From Apoderus coryli (taxonomy: Eukaryota; Arthropoda; Insecta; Coleoptera; Attelabidae): a stretch of 64,000 nucleotides of DNA. The position numbers and the translations under genes are program-made. The notes below the pieces were generated by a model that saw only the letters and a list, made by a program, of their open reading frames with translations, made no database searches and was not told the DNA's origin. The stretch is from the NCBI GenBank assembly GCA_911728435.2, contig OU452198.1:5456001-5520000 (forward strand). Direction: 5' to 3'. The first letter of the stretch is position 1. Each line of letters opens with the position of its first letter. Below are positions 46,214 to 57,899 of the stretch, piece after piece.

Positions 46214-49098
46214 TATAACCAAAGATTAATCTACACAATAGATAGTCAGCCCAATGCATTAAAATCAGAACATCTCTAAGTATGCCTGCCACTACGTGGC
46301 GTAGTTTAGCGTGTAAAGCATAGAGCAGTATTGTCACAGCCAGAAACCGTTTTGTAGTTTATTAATATCAAAAACAAAACGCAACGTATAACAATTATTT
46401 AGATCATTTGCAACAGATATGCACCGGCAATGCTGTATTGTCAGAGAGAGAAATTGATGAAATTCTGTATTAATCTGGAGGGGATACGCAGGGAGGGTAG
46501 AAAAAAAAACAAGCGAATGTGGTGTGTGTCGTGCTGTTGCCAATTCGTCGGTAAAAGAAACACACAGGGTGATTTATTACAAGTACAGTATTGAAATAAA
46601 AGCCTAATCTCTATGAATTAAATTTAATATAATAATATTTAATCCATGTCATACATGTTTCAAGACTAGACCAGTCCCATGATCAGTGGCGAACAATCGT
46701 TAAATGAAAAGCTTTTAGATAGAAACATACTTTTGACTAAATATTTCACGTAGACAATGTGGCAAAGATGTAACAAGATTGTTGTAGATCTTATAATACC
46801 TATAATAAAAAAATTATCAGTGCTACCTATATTATATTAGGTATACCTATTATAATAGTCTGTCTCTTCATCAGGTATAAGTTCCACTTTATCGGTTTAG
46901 GTACTTAAATTTTACTTCTTTTTAATGTTTCTTCGGGTAAATAATAAGTTCGGTAGAAATAGGGCTTTGGGTATGAAACAAAAAAGATAGAAAATAGAAA
47001 TTTGATATAAGGGTAGTTCTAAGCATTTACAAGTTTGTGACGTGTAGCGATTTTCGATGCCGCCCCCGGAGGTATACATGAGGGCGGCGCAATGCCGTTT
47101 TAAATATCTCGTTTCGCTTTCTTGGAAAATAAAAAATTATAACTGATAACTGAAACTTAGTACTTAATACGTGGGCGTAAGAGGTAAGCTCACTTCACAG
47201 GTCTCTATTAATGAAAGAAAGTTAACATTTTGAGCATCTGCGTAAAATTAAATGTATCCGTTTGGTGGGTAGTTTTGATTACAATAAGTCGGTGCCAAGC
47301 CCAAGCCCGAAACAAAATAAATCTATATTTACCTACTACCTATTTGGCTTGGTACCGACTATTATGTGCATTGTTGTCTTTTGAATGATATTTGTATTTT
47401 GTTATTTTTCGTATTTTTTATTAGTTCTTTTGACAGCTCTGGTGTCATCAATACACCTGTATCCCGAATTGCACCAAATTGCGATGCTATTGAACAAGCA
47501 TATAATCCTAAATATAATATTCTTTTTGAACTACCTGTATCTCGAAAACCAAGCCGTAGCGGACCCATGTACATATGAAATTTGTATCTTAAAATTAGTC
47601 AAAGAATCACCCTTTAAAGTTTGTACAAGTACTTATGCAACACCCTGTATACATAGATACTTTGATTTGCAATTTGCAAATCTGTCAAACTAGGTAATGC
47701 TGTTTTTTTTTATTTACTTTCAAATATGGTGTTATGTAATTGTATTCAAATTAAATGTTTGGGGATGATATTTACGAGTTTTATTTTTTTATATAGAGAA
47801 ACTGTTATTCAGTTTTTAAGGATCAATCTGAAGCAGACGATTGTACTTGTTAAAACATGAAAAAAGTTATTGTCGTGATACTTTTAACACCCTGTTGGTG
47901 GGTTTTTAAAGCTTTTTACGAAACGTGTTAACAATACAATCTACATAAATCGTTAGTTTTTTAAAGTTTTATGATCATTGCACAAAAACCAATATTAGGG
48001 AGACTGTAAGTTTTTTTTCAATTCGGCGTTGCAGAATTTGAACCTAATTGTGATAATTGTGTTATTTTACTAGTATAGATATTTTTGAGTGAATTAATTC
48101 GGTTATAATCGATGAGTAGAATCTTTGGAGTAAAATACATTTCACAAAAACCCTGAACCATATTTCTCAATAGATTTAAATTTTCATTAAAAACAGATTA
48201 AAAATTCTAATTTTTTACATCCTGCATTTCGAAACCGTATTTTTTTAAATAATTATTGTCATGCTGGAAATTTCAAACCTTATTTACTTCAGCAACTTGT
48301 AAAAAGCACAGCCTTTTTAATATTAACATTTCTTAAAATCGATATTACGCGATAACGATGACTTTCTATCAATATCACAGAAGGATACATTTATTACGTA
48401 TATAATTTGTTAGATTTTACATCTCCGAATTGAAACACACGCAAAAAATGTGCATAAAAAAGTTAGGGTAGCATTTCACGCCTGTATGCCCCTTTAATTT
48501 ACCCGCCTCTGAGATTTATTTTTTCATAATGTTAACGACAAGTTGAATCTGCTGTTTGAGTTTGATCCTTAAAACTGAATCAGGTAATAACCGGATGTCC
48601 TATCTATAACGCCAAATTTCGTTAATTTAAATATAACTTTTTGATGCATCCTTATATCCGAAATTTAAAATTAAATGACTAAAATAATATTATTTTAGTC
48701 ATTTAAAATTATTGTCTAAAACATTTAATAAACCAGCCCTGTATATTTATACTATTATAGTAATTTCTTTTATTTTCGTCCATACACATTAATCTTTGCG
48801 TAGATAGGTATACGTATACCATATAATTTTAAACAAAAAACACTGCTGCACAGTAGTACATATATGATACCTATAATATAAAAACAAACTCCCACCTCGT
48901 AGGGGAAAGTATACTCGTCCTTGTCTAACATTGCCCATATGATTATTTTATTTCAACACAATACATATAACGCCATCTAAATTTCCATGGTTGCATGTTT
49001 TTCTAATAGATGTAGCTCGTGTCGAGACAGTTTCAATTTTTGTTTTATTTCCCATATACCCTGACTATCTATTGTGTAGATTAATCTTTGATATAACC
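46214..49098. mobile_element. possible 2.9-kb element bounded by a 30-bp inverted repeat
   Basis: AAAGATTAATCTACACAATA then GATAGTCAG (46220-46248) is matched inverted by CTGACTATCTATTGTGTAGA then TTAATCTTTG (49061-49090). Part of this motif repeats again at 49104-49137. The interior is AT-rich with MITE fragments and no clear transposase. Either a non-autonomous element or two ends of one broken element. Confidence 0.35.
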
Positions 49099-49380
49099 AA
49101 CGTCAAAGATTAATCTTTGTGTAGATTAATCTTTGCCAACGTAATAGGGACAGAAGACAGTTATGAAATGAACAGTCAATAATTGAGAACAGTGTTGTGA
49201 CATATAAATAATAGTAAAATAAATACAGTCACTCATATTAGTATTATTTATTAATGTTATTAGTTTAAGTGTTTAGTTATTAAGTGTAAATAGATCAGTT
49301 TTAATTAAAGCGCGTTATGATTTCACACGACGAACCACGAAAAACGTTACAATATTATATCCTAAACTAACCCCCCAAAA
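46310..49380. other. gene-poor stretch with MITE fragments
   Basis: Contains a degenerate hammerhead-like word (minus strand, 46645-46690: CCACTGATCATGGGAC..GAAACATGTATG), a small inverted pair near 47287/47345, and MITE ends ACACCCTGTAT near 47640 and CACCCTGTTGG near 47888. ORFs at 47362-47693 overlap on both strands and fall within the MITE-like segment. No host gene is seen. Confidence 0.4.
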
Positions 49381-49383
49381 AAC

Positions 49384-50370
49384 ATGGGAATCCTGAATCT
49401 AATACCTTTGGATTCAGGAATAAAGCCGTCGGACGCTTTGCCACGCAAACATGATTTTGAAATTCCATTTGAAGTGGTCATTGCAGACCGTCAAAATTGG
49501 CTAAATGGGGAACCACGATTCCCAGAAAACACATCCGTCTGGTATACGGACGGTTCAAAAGGAATAGAAGGGAACACAGGCATGGGAGTATACGGGCCAA
49601 ATTGCAGGCTCTCTGAATCTCTCGGGAAAATTCCCACTATATTCCAAGCAGAGATCAACGCTATTAATCGTTGTGCTCAAGAATGCCTGCAGAGAGGCAT
49701 CCCGGAACGGCAGATCAATATTATGTCAGACAGTCAAGCTGCGTTAAAAGCACTGAGGTCTTACACCTTCACGTCAAAGCTAGCATGGGAATGCAAACAG
49801 ACCCTAAAGCAACTGGCAGCTCAGGGGAAAAAGATTACTCTGACATGGGTGCCAGGACATGAATGCATAGAGGGGAACGAAGCGGCGGACCAACTTGCGA
49901 AAGAGGGCGCAAATGCTCCGTTCTGCGACCGGGAACCCATCTTTGGCCTTCCAAAAAGCCATATGAAGGAAGAACTTCGGAGATGGGAAAAGGAACAACT
50001 TAAGTCCTACTGGAGAAACACTCCAGGCCTAATAAAATCAAAAAGGTTTATCAAACCTTCAGAGGCCAACGCAGGGAAGCTTATCCAACTGGAGAGAAGC
50101 GACCTAAGGCGTATTACAGGCCTTTTTACGGGACACCACCCAGTGAAGTACCATCTCAAAAAGATGGGCCTAACCAAGGACGACACTTGTCGGTTTTGCG
50201 AAGACGCAACAGAGACAACAGAACACGTGCTCTGCGAATGCATGGCACTTTTCTGCAAAAGGCTAATACACCTTGGAGGGGTGACCCTAACACCCGACGA
50301 GGCAAGGAATTTAGCCCCCAGAGAAATCATCAACTTTATGAAAAGTGTGGGACAGCTGGGCAATTCATAG
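49384..50370 (+). CDS. intact retroelement-type RNase H protein with zinc-finger-like tail
   Basis: A 328-residue intact ORF. RNase H I catalytic residues are all visible: D56 (WYTDGSK), E90 (FQAEIN), D116 (IMSDSQAAL) and D169 (GNEAADQLA), plus the VPGHECIEGNE motif. The C-terminal third has CRFCEDATETTEHVLCECMAL, a CCHC-like cluster usual after RNase H in I, R1 and Loa-type ORF2 proteins. No RT precedes it, so it is either the 3' end of a 5'-truncated element or a stand-alone RNase H ORF. Its stop is 133 bases before an intact EN-RT ORF in the same direction. Intactness suggests recent insertion or selection. Confidence 0.85.
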   Translation: MGILNLIPLDSGIKPSDALPRKHDFEIPFEVVIADRQNWLNGEPRFPENTSVWYTDGSKGIEGNTGMGVYGPNCRLSESLGKIPTIFQAEINAINRCAQECLQRGIPERQINIMSDSQAALKALRSYTFTSKLAWECKQTLKQLAAQGKKITLTWVPGHECIEGNEAADQLAKEGANAPFCDREPIFGLPKSHMKEELRRWEKEQLKSYWRNTPGLIKSKRFIKPSEANAGKLIQLERSDLRRITGLFTGHHPVKYHLKKMGLTKDDTCRFCEDATETTEHVLCECMALFCKRLIHLGGVTLTPDEARNLAPREIINFMKSVGQLGNS

Positions 50371-50503
50371 ATTAGAGTCATTCACAAAAGATCTTCTGCA
50401 GGTCGAAGTGAGGGGAGTTCAAACCGCCTAAACGACTCCGAAAAACAATCTACAACCCCCCAAAAATATTCTATGGACATTATTCATTAATCCTTGCTTT
50501 AAG

Positions 50504-53335
50504 ATGACTCACATCAACATACAGTGCTTGACGAATAAATTGCTAAATGTAGAAATGTTTTTGAGTGAGCATGGTCCTGATGTCTTTTGCATGACGGAGC
50601 ACTGGATTGCTGGTAATAATATTGAAATGTTACAACTTAGAAATTATAAATTGGTTTCATATTTTTCAAGACAAAAAATAAATACGCACGGTGGGAGTGC
50701 AATTTTTGTTAGGGATGACATTGCGAGTGACTGTAGACCGGTTGTTTATATTAACGGTTTATCGTTGGAGAGAACGATTGAGTGTTCCGCTGTCTCATAT
50801 GGGGACTGTTGTATTGTAGCTATATACAGACCGCCTACTGCTGACTTTGTGGATTTCATAGGTGTTCTTTCGGACATCTTTGAGTTTTCAGCGAAGGGCT
50901 TTAAATTTACTTATGTTTGCGGTGACTTAAATGTAGATGGATTAAGGGTTTCTTTAGAGAGTAACATACTGCGTGACTTAATAGACAGCTTTCAGTTAAA
51001 ATCACTTATAAAAGAGCCGACTAGAATTGCTAATTTGAATGGTCTAATGGTTGAAAGCGCAATCGATTATGTCATAACTAATGATCTAAGTATCAACTGT
51101 GTAGTACATGATCCGGCGCTGTCTGATCATACTGCACAGACTATCGAATGTCTTAAGAGGGCAGATGAAACCAACCATAGTCATGATCGGGACTGCCGTG
51201 AGACGGTCGAGCGACGAATTATAAACGATAATACAATAAGGGAATTTAAGAATCGTTTCCAAAATATGTATGAGCTCTTGGAGAATTATGAGGAAGCTAA
51301 TATTGACAATTATTTTGAATTTTTTTGGCAAAATGTATACAATATTTTTGAGATATCTTTCCCTAGAGTTACGCGTAGTTTTAGCACTAATAAAAACAAA
51401 ATAAAAAAAATTAGATTTTCTGAGAATCTTATACGACAGCGGGAAAATTTGGTGGAGCTTCATAATATAAGCAAGATGTCTAATGATACAGTAATAAAAG
51501 AGCATTACAAAATTCAGAAAAAACAGTATAATAATGACATAAAACGTGAACGTATTCAAAATAACATGGTAAGAGCTACCGACACAAAGGCTATATGGTC
51601 TCTTGTGAATGAAAATTTAAATAGAACAAGGAAAAAACAGAATATAACTCTTAATGTGGACGGTGTAAAAGTATCAGATCCTAACGAGTTAACTTCGGTG
51701 TTTGGTCATCATTTCTCGACAAACATACACGAGAAGGTTAAATCACACTTTCAAGTTCTCTCCGATGATTGCACTGTTTGTCCCAGCACCAATAAAAGCT
51801 TGTACTTCTTTCCAGTAACTTTTGATGAAATTAAGACAATTATTACAAATTTACCAAATAAAAGGTCAGTGGGTATAGACGAGTTGTCAGTTAGAATTGT
51901 TAAATCTTGTTCTGATGAATTTTCAAGGAATTTGGTCCTTATAATAAATAAGTCTATTGCCACTGGTATCTTTCCCTCTAGACTTAAGACTTCTTTGATT
52001 ATACCTATATACAAAAAGAGTGATATACATGACATAAGCAACTATAGGCCAATATCATTGTTGAGCATACTTTCCAAAATTATTGAAAAGGCTGTGTCTG
52101 ACCGTGTCAGAGGGTTCCTGAATAAAAATAATCTATTTTCGAATGATCAACATGGGTTTAGAGCACGTCATTCTACAGAGACCGCAGTTGTGGACTTTGT
52201 GCAGTATGTTTATAATTGCTTAGATGCTAGTCTTTACTTGCTGGGAATTTTCTTTGACCTCACAAGTGCCTTTGATACCATAGATATTTCCTTTGTTGGT
52301 CGAAAGTTATCAAACCTTGGTATAAGGGGAAAAATAAACGACTGGTTTATTTCTTACCTGAGTAATAGACATTTGATTGTGAAGGTTGGAAACTCTTTCT
52401 CTAAAAGGTACAATGTCGATATAGGAACCCCGCAGGGGAGCGTTCTGGGGCCATTGATATTCTTGCTCTATGTAAATGATTTGTCGTCTGAAATAAAAAC
52501 TGAAAAAATATGCATGTTTGCAGACGATACCTCAATGGTAATATCGGCATTGGATGTGCGGGAGCTGGAATGCAAAACTAATAATATACTACATGATTTT
52601 AGTCAATGGTGTTACAAAAATAAATTGATTATTAACCCAGAAAAAACAGCTTGTGTTATGTTTAGAACTAAAATGAGAGATGTTAAATTCGACTTAAATT
52701 TACATTTAAATTCATATCCCATAAAATATTCTGAAAAAACTAAATTCTTAGGTATTGTGTTGGATGAGCACCTAAGTTGGTCTCATCATATTGATCAGCT
52801 GTGTTCGGAGCTTGCTCGCACGTTCTTTGCTGTGTCTATATTGAAAAATTCCTTAACCACAAGGGCTCTCTTGAGTGTTTATTATGCACTTGCATATTCT
52901 AGATTATGTTACGGTATTGTTGTGTGGGGACAGAGTGTGGATGTTAATCGAATATTTATTCTTCAAAAGAGAATTATCCGAAAAATATTTAATCTGAAAT
53001 ATCTCGAATCGTGTAGGGAAACCTTTAAAAATCAAAAGATATTGACTCTACCGTGTGTTTATATATTGAACATAGCAATGCATGTTTTTAAAATGCAATC
53101 TGGATTGAGGCGGGCTACTCATAGTTACTCGACGCGGAATAGAGATAAGATTTATATTGACAAATATAACCTAACGATGTACAAGAAGTCTCCAATATGT
53201 GCAGGTTCTTATATTTTTAATAAAATACCTGAGCATATAAAACTGTCCAAAACGGAAAATATATTCAAAACGAAACTTAAAAAGTATTTAGTTGACAAGT
53301 GTTTCTACAGTTTGACGGAGTTTTTCAGCGCTTGA
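50504..53335 (+). CDS. intact non-LTR retrotransposon ORF2: endonuclease and reverse transcriptase
   Basis: A 943-residue uninterrupted ORF. Residues 1-225 are an APE-like endonuclease (HINIQCLTNKL, MTEHW, CGDLNVDG, LSDHTAQT). The RT core has NYRPISLLS (about 513), [34 protein letters not shown] (about 641) and FADDTSM (about 672-675), then the thumb and a C-terminal PEHIKLSKTENIFK. There is no RNase H within this ORF. The first ATG directly before HINIQ is a good start, although the frame stays open about 70 bases upstream. A gag-like ORF1 is not seen, so the copy may lack its true 5' end. The clade is Jockey/CR1-like. It is the only complete RT ORF in the window and could be recently active. 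Confidence 0.92.
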   Translation: MTHINIQCLTNKLLNVEMFLSEHGPDVFCMTEHWIAGNNIEMLQLRNYKLVSYFSRQKINTHGGSAIFVRDDIASDCRPVVYINGLSLERTIECSAVSYGDCCIVAIYRPPTADFVDFIGVLSDIFEFSAKGFKFTYVCGDLNVDGLRVSLESNILRDLIDSFQLKSLIKEPTRIANLNGLMVESAIDYVITNDLSINCVVHDPALSDHTAQTIECLKRADETNHSHDRDCRETVERRIINDNTIREFKNRFQNMYELLENYEEANIDNYFEFFWQNVYNIFEISFPRVTRSFSTNKNKIKKIRFSENLIRQRENLVELHNISKMSNDTVIKEHYKIQKKQYNNDIKRERIQNNMVRATDTKAIWSLVNENLNRTRKKQNITLNVDGVKVSDPNELTSVFGHHFSTNIHEKVKSHFQVLSDDCTVCPSTNKSLYFFPVTFDEIKTIITNLPNKRSVGIDELSVRIVKSCSDEFSRNLVLIINKSIATGIFPSRLKTSLIIPIYKKSDIHDISNYRPISLLSILSKIIEKAVSDRVRGFLNKNNLFSNDQHGFRARHSTETAVVDFVQYVYNCLDASLYLLGIFFDLTSAFDTIDISFVGRKLSNLGIRGKINDWFISYLSNRHLIVKVGNSFSKRYNVDIGTPQGSVLGPLIFLLYVNDLSSEIKTEKICMFADDTSMVISALDVRELECKTNNILHDFSQWCYKNKLIINPEKTACVMFRTKMRDVKFDLNLHLNSYPIKYSEKTKFLGIVLDEHLSWSHHIDQLCSELARTFFAVSILKNSLTTRALLSVYYALAYSRLCYGIVVWGQSVDVNRIFILQKRIIRKIFNLKYLESCRETFKNQKILTLPCVYILNIAMHVFKMQSGLRRATHSYSTRNRDKIYIDKYNLTMYKKSPICAGSYIFNKIPEHIKLSKTENIFKTKLKKYLVDKCFYSLTEFFSA

Positions 53336-53534
53336 GCTGTTAATGTATATGTGATTGTTACCTTATACTCTTGTGTGTTATAGTGGTATGTTTTAATATT
53401 TAATGTATTCGTGTATTTATAGAAAGATTTTATCTATTTGTTGTAACTAGAATATAGTATCTTTGTAATGACGACCCTATCCAATTACACGATTGGCTTG
53501 AGGTGTGAATAAATAAATAAATAAATAAATAAAT
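53336..53534 (+). mobile_element. 3' UTR and microsatellite tail of the EN-RT element
   Basis: About 170 bases with TGTAATGACGACCCTATCC followed by GTGTGAATAAATAAATAAAT repeats, the short-repeat tail expected of CR1/Jockey-type elements. It is matched by the truncated copy at 39.6 kb. Confidence 0.7.
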
Positions 53535-53746
53535 ATTCTGTTACTATCTGCTTTATTTAATAAAAGTTCTTTTAGCATTTTCGGTATTATTTGTTATAAT
53601 AAGAAAGTGATTGTAATTTTCGGATAAAAAGACTTTATCGAATATGGTTAGTTTTATCTAAAAATACTTTGCAAAAACATCGACTTTGGAACACCCTGTA
53701 CAGTGTATATAATATGATAACAATATTTGCTCAAAATCTAAACAAC

Positions 53747-54060
53747 CAATTCTTGTTATTACATGTCAGTCTACTACGTTTCGGCAATGTACGATTACCT
53801 TCTTCAGGTACACTTTCAAATTCTGAATCGTCTCCTGTTCAAACAAATGCGTTCAATTTTTCAGACATTAAATTTTAAGGGTGGCGCAAAGTCGATGTTT
53901 AGTTTTCAAAATGCAGGGCTATTTTCAATTCAATTTTTCATATATTAGATTATAATGTATGAAAAATTGAACGCCTGTGTGTCAGTATTTGAAAGTGTAT
54001 ACCTGAAGAAGGCAATTGTACATTGCCGAAACGTAGTAGACTGCATGTGATAACAAGAAT
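53747..54060. repeat. fold-back of PLE-type ends
   Basis: The arms CAGTCTACTACGTTTCGGCA (53767) and TGCCGAAACGTAGTAGACTG (ending 54044) are inverted. Each carries CTGAAGAAGG..GCCGAAACG: plus strand 54003-54033 has stem II GGCAAT/ATTGCC. TTTCAAAT..ATTTGAAA words pair further in. No coding. Confidence 0.6.
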
Positions 54061-54774
54061 TGTTTCACTCAAAAATTGTATTTAATTCGAACCTGATGCT
54101 AAGAAAAAAATCCATTATGAAATAAAGACAAGTTCAAGAAAACAAAAAAAATATAGATATAAATCTAAACAAAGTTTCAGTAAATTCAGTTAAAATCATA
54201 ATGGTTAATTTTAACTAACTATTCTGAAAACCCCCGTAGACACTATTATTATTATATTAAAATTATCATTTGGAATGAGAGCATGAGGTTATTTATTCGG
54301 TTTATTTATACTCTTAACTAGTCAAAATATTACTAGAGACTGCGAATATTAAGTAACATTATTTGATAATAAAATCTCGTGATTTTGTTTTTTTTTTTAA
54401 TAAGTAGGTACTAGGATGTGGTGGTTGTTAGCATCAAACTCAGATTCAAGATTCACGTTTTTACAGTCAACCAGATAAGTAATTAATATGTTAATTACAT
54501 TTATGGAATATTAATATCTCACACATCAGGCTTTTATTTTTCGACTATTAAGTTTGTTTTCAATCAAAATTTGTCAAAATCATGCCAAATTTGACAAATC
54601 AAGAAACATTGCGTTTATTTTACCCCAAAAGGATAGTAATATATAAAAAAAAATAATTTCTTCGAAACCAAGCTTTGTCCAACTTTTATATTGTGTGACT
54701 AAATTTATATCCCAACAACAAATATGTGGGTTTGATCGATTATAGTTCAAAGTGTGGTGGACATACGGTATAAA

Positions 54775-55935
54775 AAAAATAGTAAATGGAACTCCGCAGG
54801 GCAGTACGTTGGCTCCTCTTCTCTTTGCATTCGTAAACGATATGGGCTCTCGTTTGAATAGCAATTATTTGTTGTTTGCGGATGATTTAAAATTGTATCG
54901 CACTGTTGTTTGTGAGAACGGCGTGATTTAAATAGACTTCGTCTAAATCTGAACAAATTTAAGTCGGTGACATTTACAAGACGTCAAGATCCGTTCTTGC
55001 GAAACTACACCATCGATAATTCAAATTTGGAACGCTGCGCTTTAATCAAAGATCTTGGTGTATACTTGGATGGTGATTTATCTTTCAACTACCACATTGA
55101 GCAAGTTTCTGCTAATGCTTTGCGAATGTTAGGATTTATTTTTAGACAGACCAGAGAATTCAACAACATGGACTGCCTGAAAAGTCTCTATTTCGCCTTT
55201 GTTGTGTCTATTTTGGAATTCGCTACAATCATTTGGTCGCCCATCTACCGTGTTCATATAAAGAGATTGGAGAGTATCCAACGTAAGTTTTTTCAATATT
55301 TTTCATTTAAAATTGATGGATATTCTCCTCCTCGTGGGTGTGATCAAGGCCTGTTACTGACAAGGTTCGGATTTCGGCCATTAGCCGAGATACGCATCTT
55401 CGCGTCTCAGATCTTTCTTTTTAAGTTGATTAGAAATATGTTGGATTGTCCTCGGGTGCTTCAGCAGCTATGGTTTCGTGTCCCTAGGGTTCACTCTAGA
55501 AGCGCTAGTGTATTTTGGGTGCCACAGATTCGTTCTAATTATGAGTCTAAAGCACCGCTATTTCGGGCTTGTAAATACAGCAACCGATTAGTTATTAATG
55601 AAAACGTTGATTTTTTTAATGTATCGCTTGATTCTTTTAAGAAAAGTTTAGAGACATGTTTGCGGGCTACTGATTTGGATTTGTTTTGATGAATTATGTT
55701 CATGTGTTAATTATTTATTGTTATTATTAATTGTTCTTGTAATCCTCCCAATTTTCTTTCGTTTTGATGCGTGTATTTCCTTTTTTGTATTTATCTATTT
55801 TTCAGTTAGTTTTAAGTTAGTTCTAAGTTTGGTATTTTTGTATGCTAATGGTAGTCAATTGTTTTTGTTTATGTAAGATTTTGTCTTGTTATTGGGTAGC
55901 AATACGTGTTAGACAATAAAGATATTATTATTATT
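54775..55935 (+). mobile_element. 5'-truncated non-LTR retrotransposon
   Basis: Starts with GTPQGSTLAPLLFAFVNDMG and [12 protein letters not shown] (54785-54920). After a frameshift, 54967-55689 reads LIKDLGVYLDGDLSF, LRMLGFIFRQT and RRKFFQYFSFKIDGYSPPRG-like sequence to the stop. The 3' UTR ends in GACAATAAAGATATTATTAT at 55914-55935. It matches the families at 7.3 and 5.1 kb. The RT fingers and endonuclease are missing. Confidence 0.8.
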
Positions 55936-56383
55936 ATTTGAATAGAACGACGTCTAATCCACACTCGTTTTATTCAAATAATACCATACGCTCCTCGATA
56001 GATGGATTACTTCAGAAAAAAAAAAATAAAAAAATTATATTTATTAAAGTTATTGAACTTTAATTCGTAGTATTATAAAAAATAATTTTCCGTAATGCCA
56101 ACTCAGCTCGTGTACATTTTTCCATGTACCATGTACCTACTCCAATTTGATGATTAGTCATTTTTTGTAATTGTTATAATGCTTAATTATTTTATATATT
56201 AATAGTAGTAGTAGTATTAAAAAGAGAGCCATGGATTAGAATCATTTACCGAATAAATAAAATTACGGATAGGTGCGCTTTTTTGATATAATGTAGTTTT
56301 ATCGTAAATTAAAAACATCTTGCACTATTTCATACCCCCAACCCCAGGTGTTCATTGCGTTGGCTTCTGATAGCACTAGGTGA

Positions 56384-57899
56384 CAGTGGCGGCTCGTGGG
56401 TAATTTTATTAGGTAGACACTAAAACTTTTATAGATTGTCAAGGTCAAGCGCCTTAGATGAAAAGTAGAAAATTATCAAGGTAAAAAAGAACACGTTAAA
56501 ATACGGGTTTCGTAACGTAAATCTTACTTTTTTTATTTTTAAAAATTATGCCTCATGCACTACTCTACGAAATCCAATACATAATCAAATACAAATAAAA
56601 TACAAAATTATTTGTATTGAATAAACATTAATATTACTACCTAATTACTACTTACCGCTACCGCAACAAGTTGTGCAGCACAACTACTAATCTTTACTTG
56701 TACTAGTCAAAATGTTATTACTATTATTATTAAATAATGAAATACATATACTTTTTAATCAATGGCACTAGTATTTAAAGAACAAACGAACAAATAGTTC
56801 AAACGTAATGTAAAAAACAATAAACAAAAATACCTAACAAACAAATCGAATGATAAATCAAACTTCGTTTATGTTTTGATGTAATCATTATATTTGAAAT
56901 TTCAAACATAAACCAAAAATAAAACCAAAACGTTGGAATGTTACAACAAACGTAAATTTATTGATACAGTTAATCAATAATAAATAGGATGATTATAGTG
57001 TTATAAATCGATATAGAATTCCTAAAAAATAATAAAAAAATTTTTTTTCTACAAATGAATCAAAAAAACCCCCCATTAACAATTAAATAACTTCTGTATT
57101 CAACAAAAATTTTACCCCCCTAATGTTAACCACTGAAGATGAGAATATTATGTCTCGAAACATGTATGGTTTAATAATTTAATGACACAATTTTTAACAA
57201 AATAAAGAGATTCATTTGTGGAGAAGACGAAGTTTGATTTATCATTAAATGATAAACTCCACGTACAATGGACTATTTCTATAATATAAACAAATCGAAA
57301 TTTGTGCAAATAGTATACCTACCTATCTACAATAGATAGAAGGCGGCCGGGGTAGGTGCCTAAGCTCAACGCAAACCCGTTCCTACGCAATAGAACACAT
57401 ATTATTTCAATAGGTATTATATAAAAGTTCGCAATCACCAACAGTTTTTTCTGTATATTCATTTAAATATATTCACGAAAAAGTACAACAATTTTGAGCA
57501 AAATACATGTATTTTAGGCCGTATTTGGTAGTACATACTATTACCCGGTGACCGGTGGCGCAAAACTTTTGATATGTACATAGGTATATATGTATACAGT
57601 GTATACGAGTATACGGTGTAGGCGACGATAACAGTTGCCTGTAAAAATGCGAAGTCTCAATAGTGGGTTAAAGCACCAGCGGTAAACCTAGTTTGCAGTA
57701 GTTATATTATACCTACAGATAATTATTGAATTAAAGGGGATGTTTTAATGGTTTAAGGTAGAAAATGAAATTAATATAAGAATCAATATTTTTTTTTTTA
57801 AAATTATGGAGTCAATAATAATAAATTGAGTATTTAATTTAGGGCGAAGTTTTAAAGGTAGGTGGTGCCTACCTTGCCTACCCCGACCAGCCGCCACTG
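56384..57899. mobile_element. 1516-bp non-autonomous hAT element with 8-bp target duplication
   Basis: The ends CAGTGGCGGCTCGTGGGTA (56384) and, inverted, CAGTGGCGGCTGGTCGGGGTA-type (ending 57899) are hAT-like. The exact 8-bp CTAGGTGA duplication flanks at 56376-56383 and 57900-57907. No transposase ORF. A PLE-type hammerhead-like motif (57130-57169) lies inside. Confidence 0.85.
57130..57169 (+). ncRNA. hammerhead-like motif inside the hAT element
   Basis: CCA-CTGAAGA-T-GAGA-ATATTATG-TCTC-GAAAC-ATGTA-TGG. Position 7 of the first box is A instead of T, which the hammerhead consensus allows. Stem II is GAGA/TCTC. The same extra T occurs as at 18.4 and 36.6 kb. Confidence 0.4.

Noticed and set aside
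47362..47693. Overlapping ORFs on both strands as a host gene
   Set aside because: No splice context or domain, and the segment ends in an ACACCCTGTAT MITE terminus.
50007..50381. 124-codon minus-strand ORF
   Set aside because: Antisense to the RNase H protein, which has all four catalytic residues in frame.
51086..51559. 157-codon minus-strand ORF
   Set aside because: Antisense to the linker of the intact EN-RT ORF; its Phe/Ile-rich sequence reflects AT-rich coding on the other strand.
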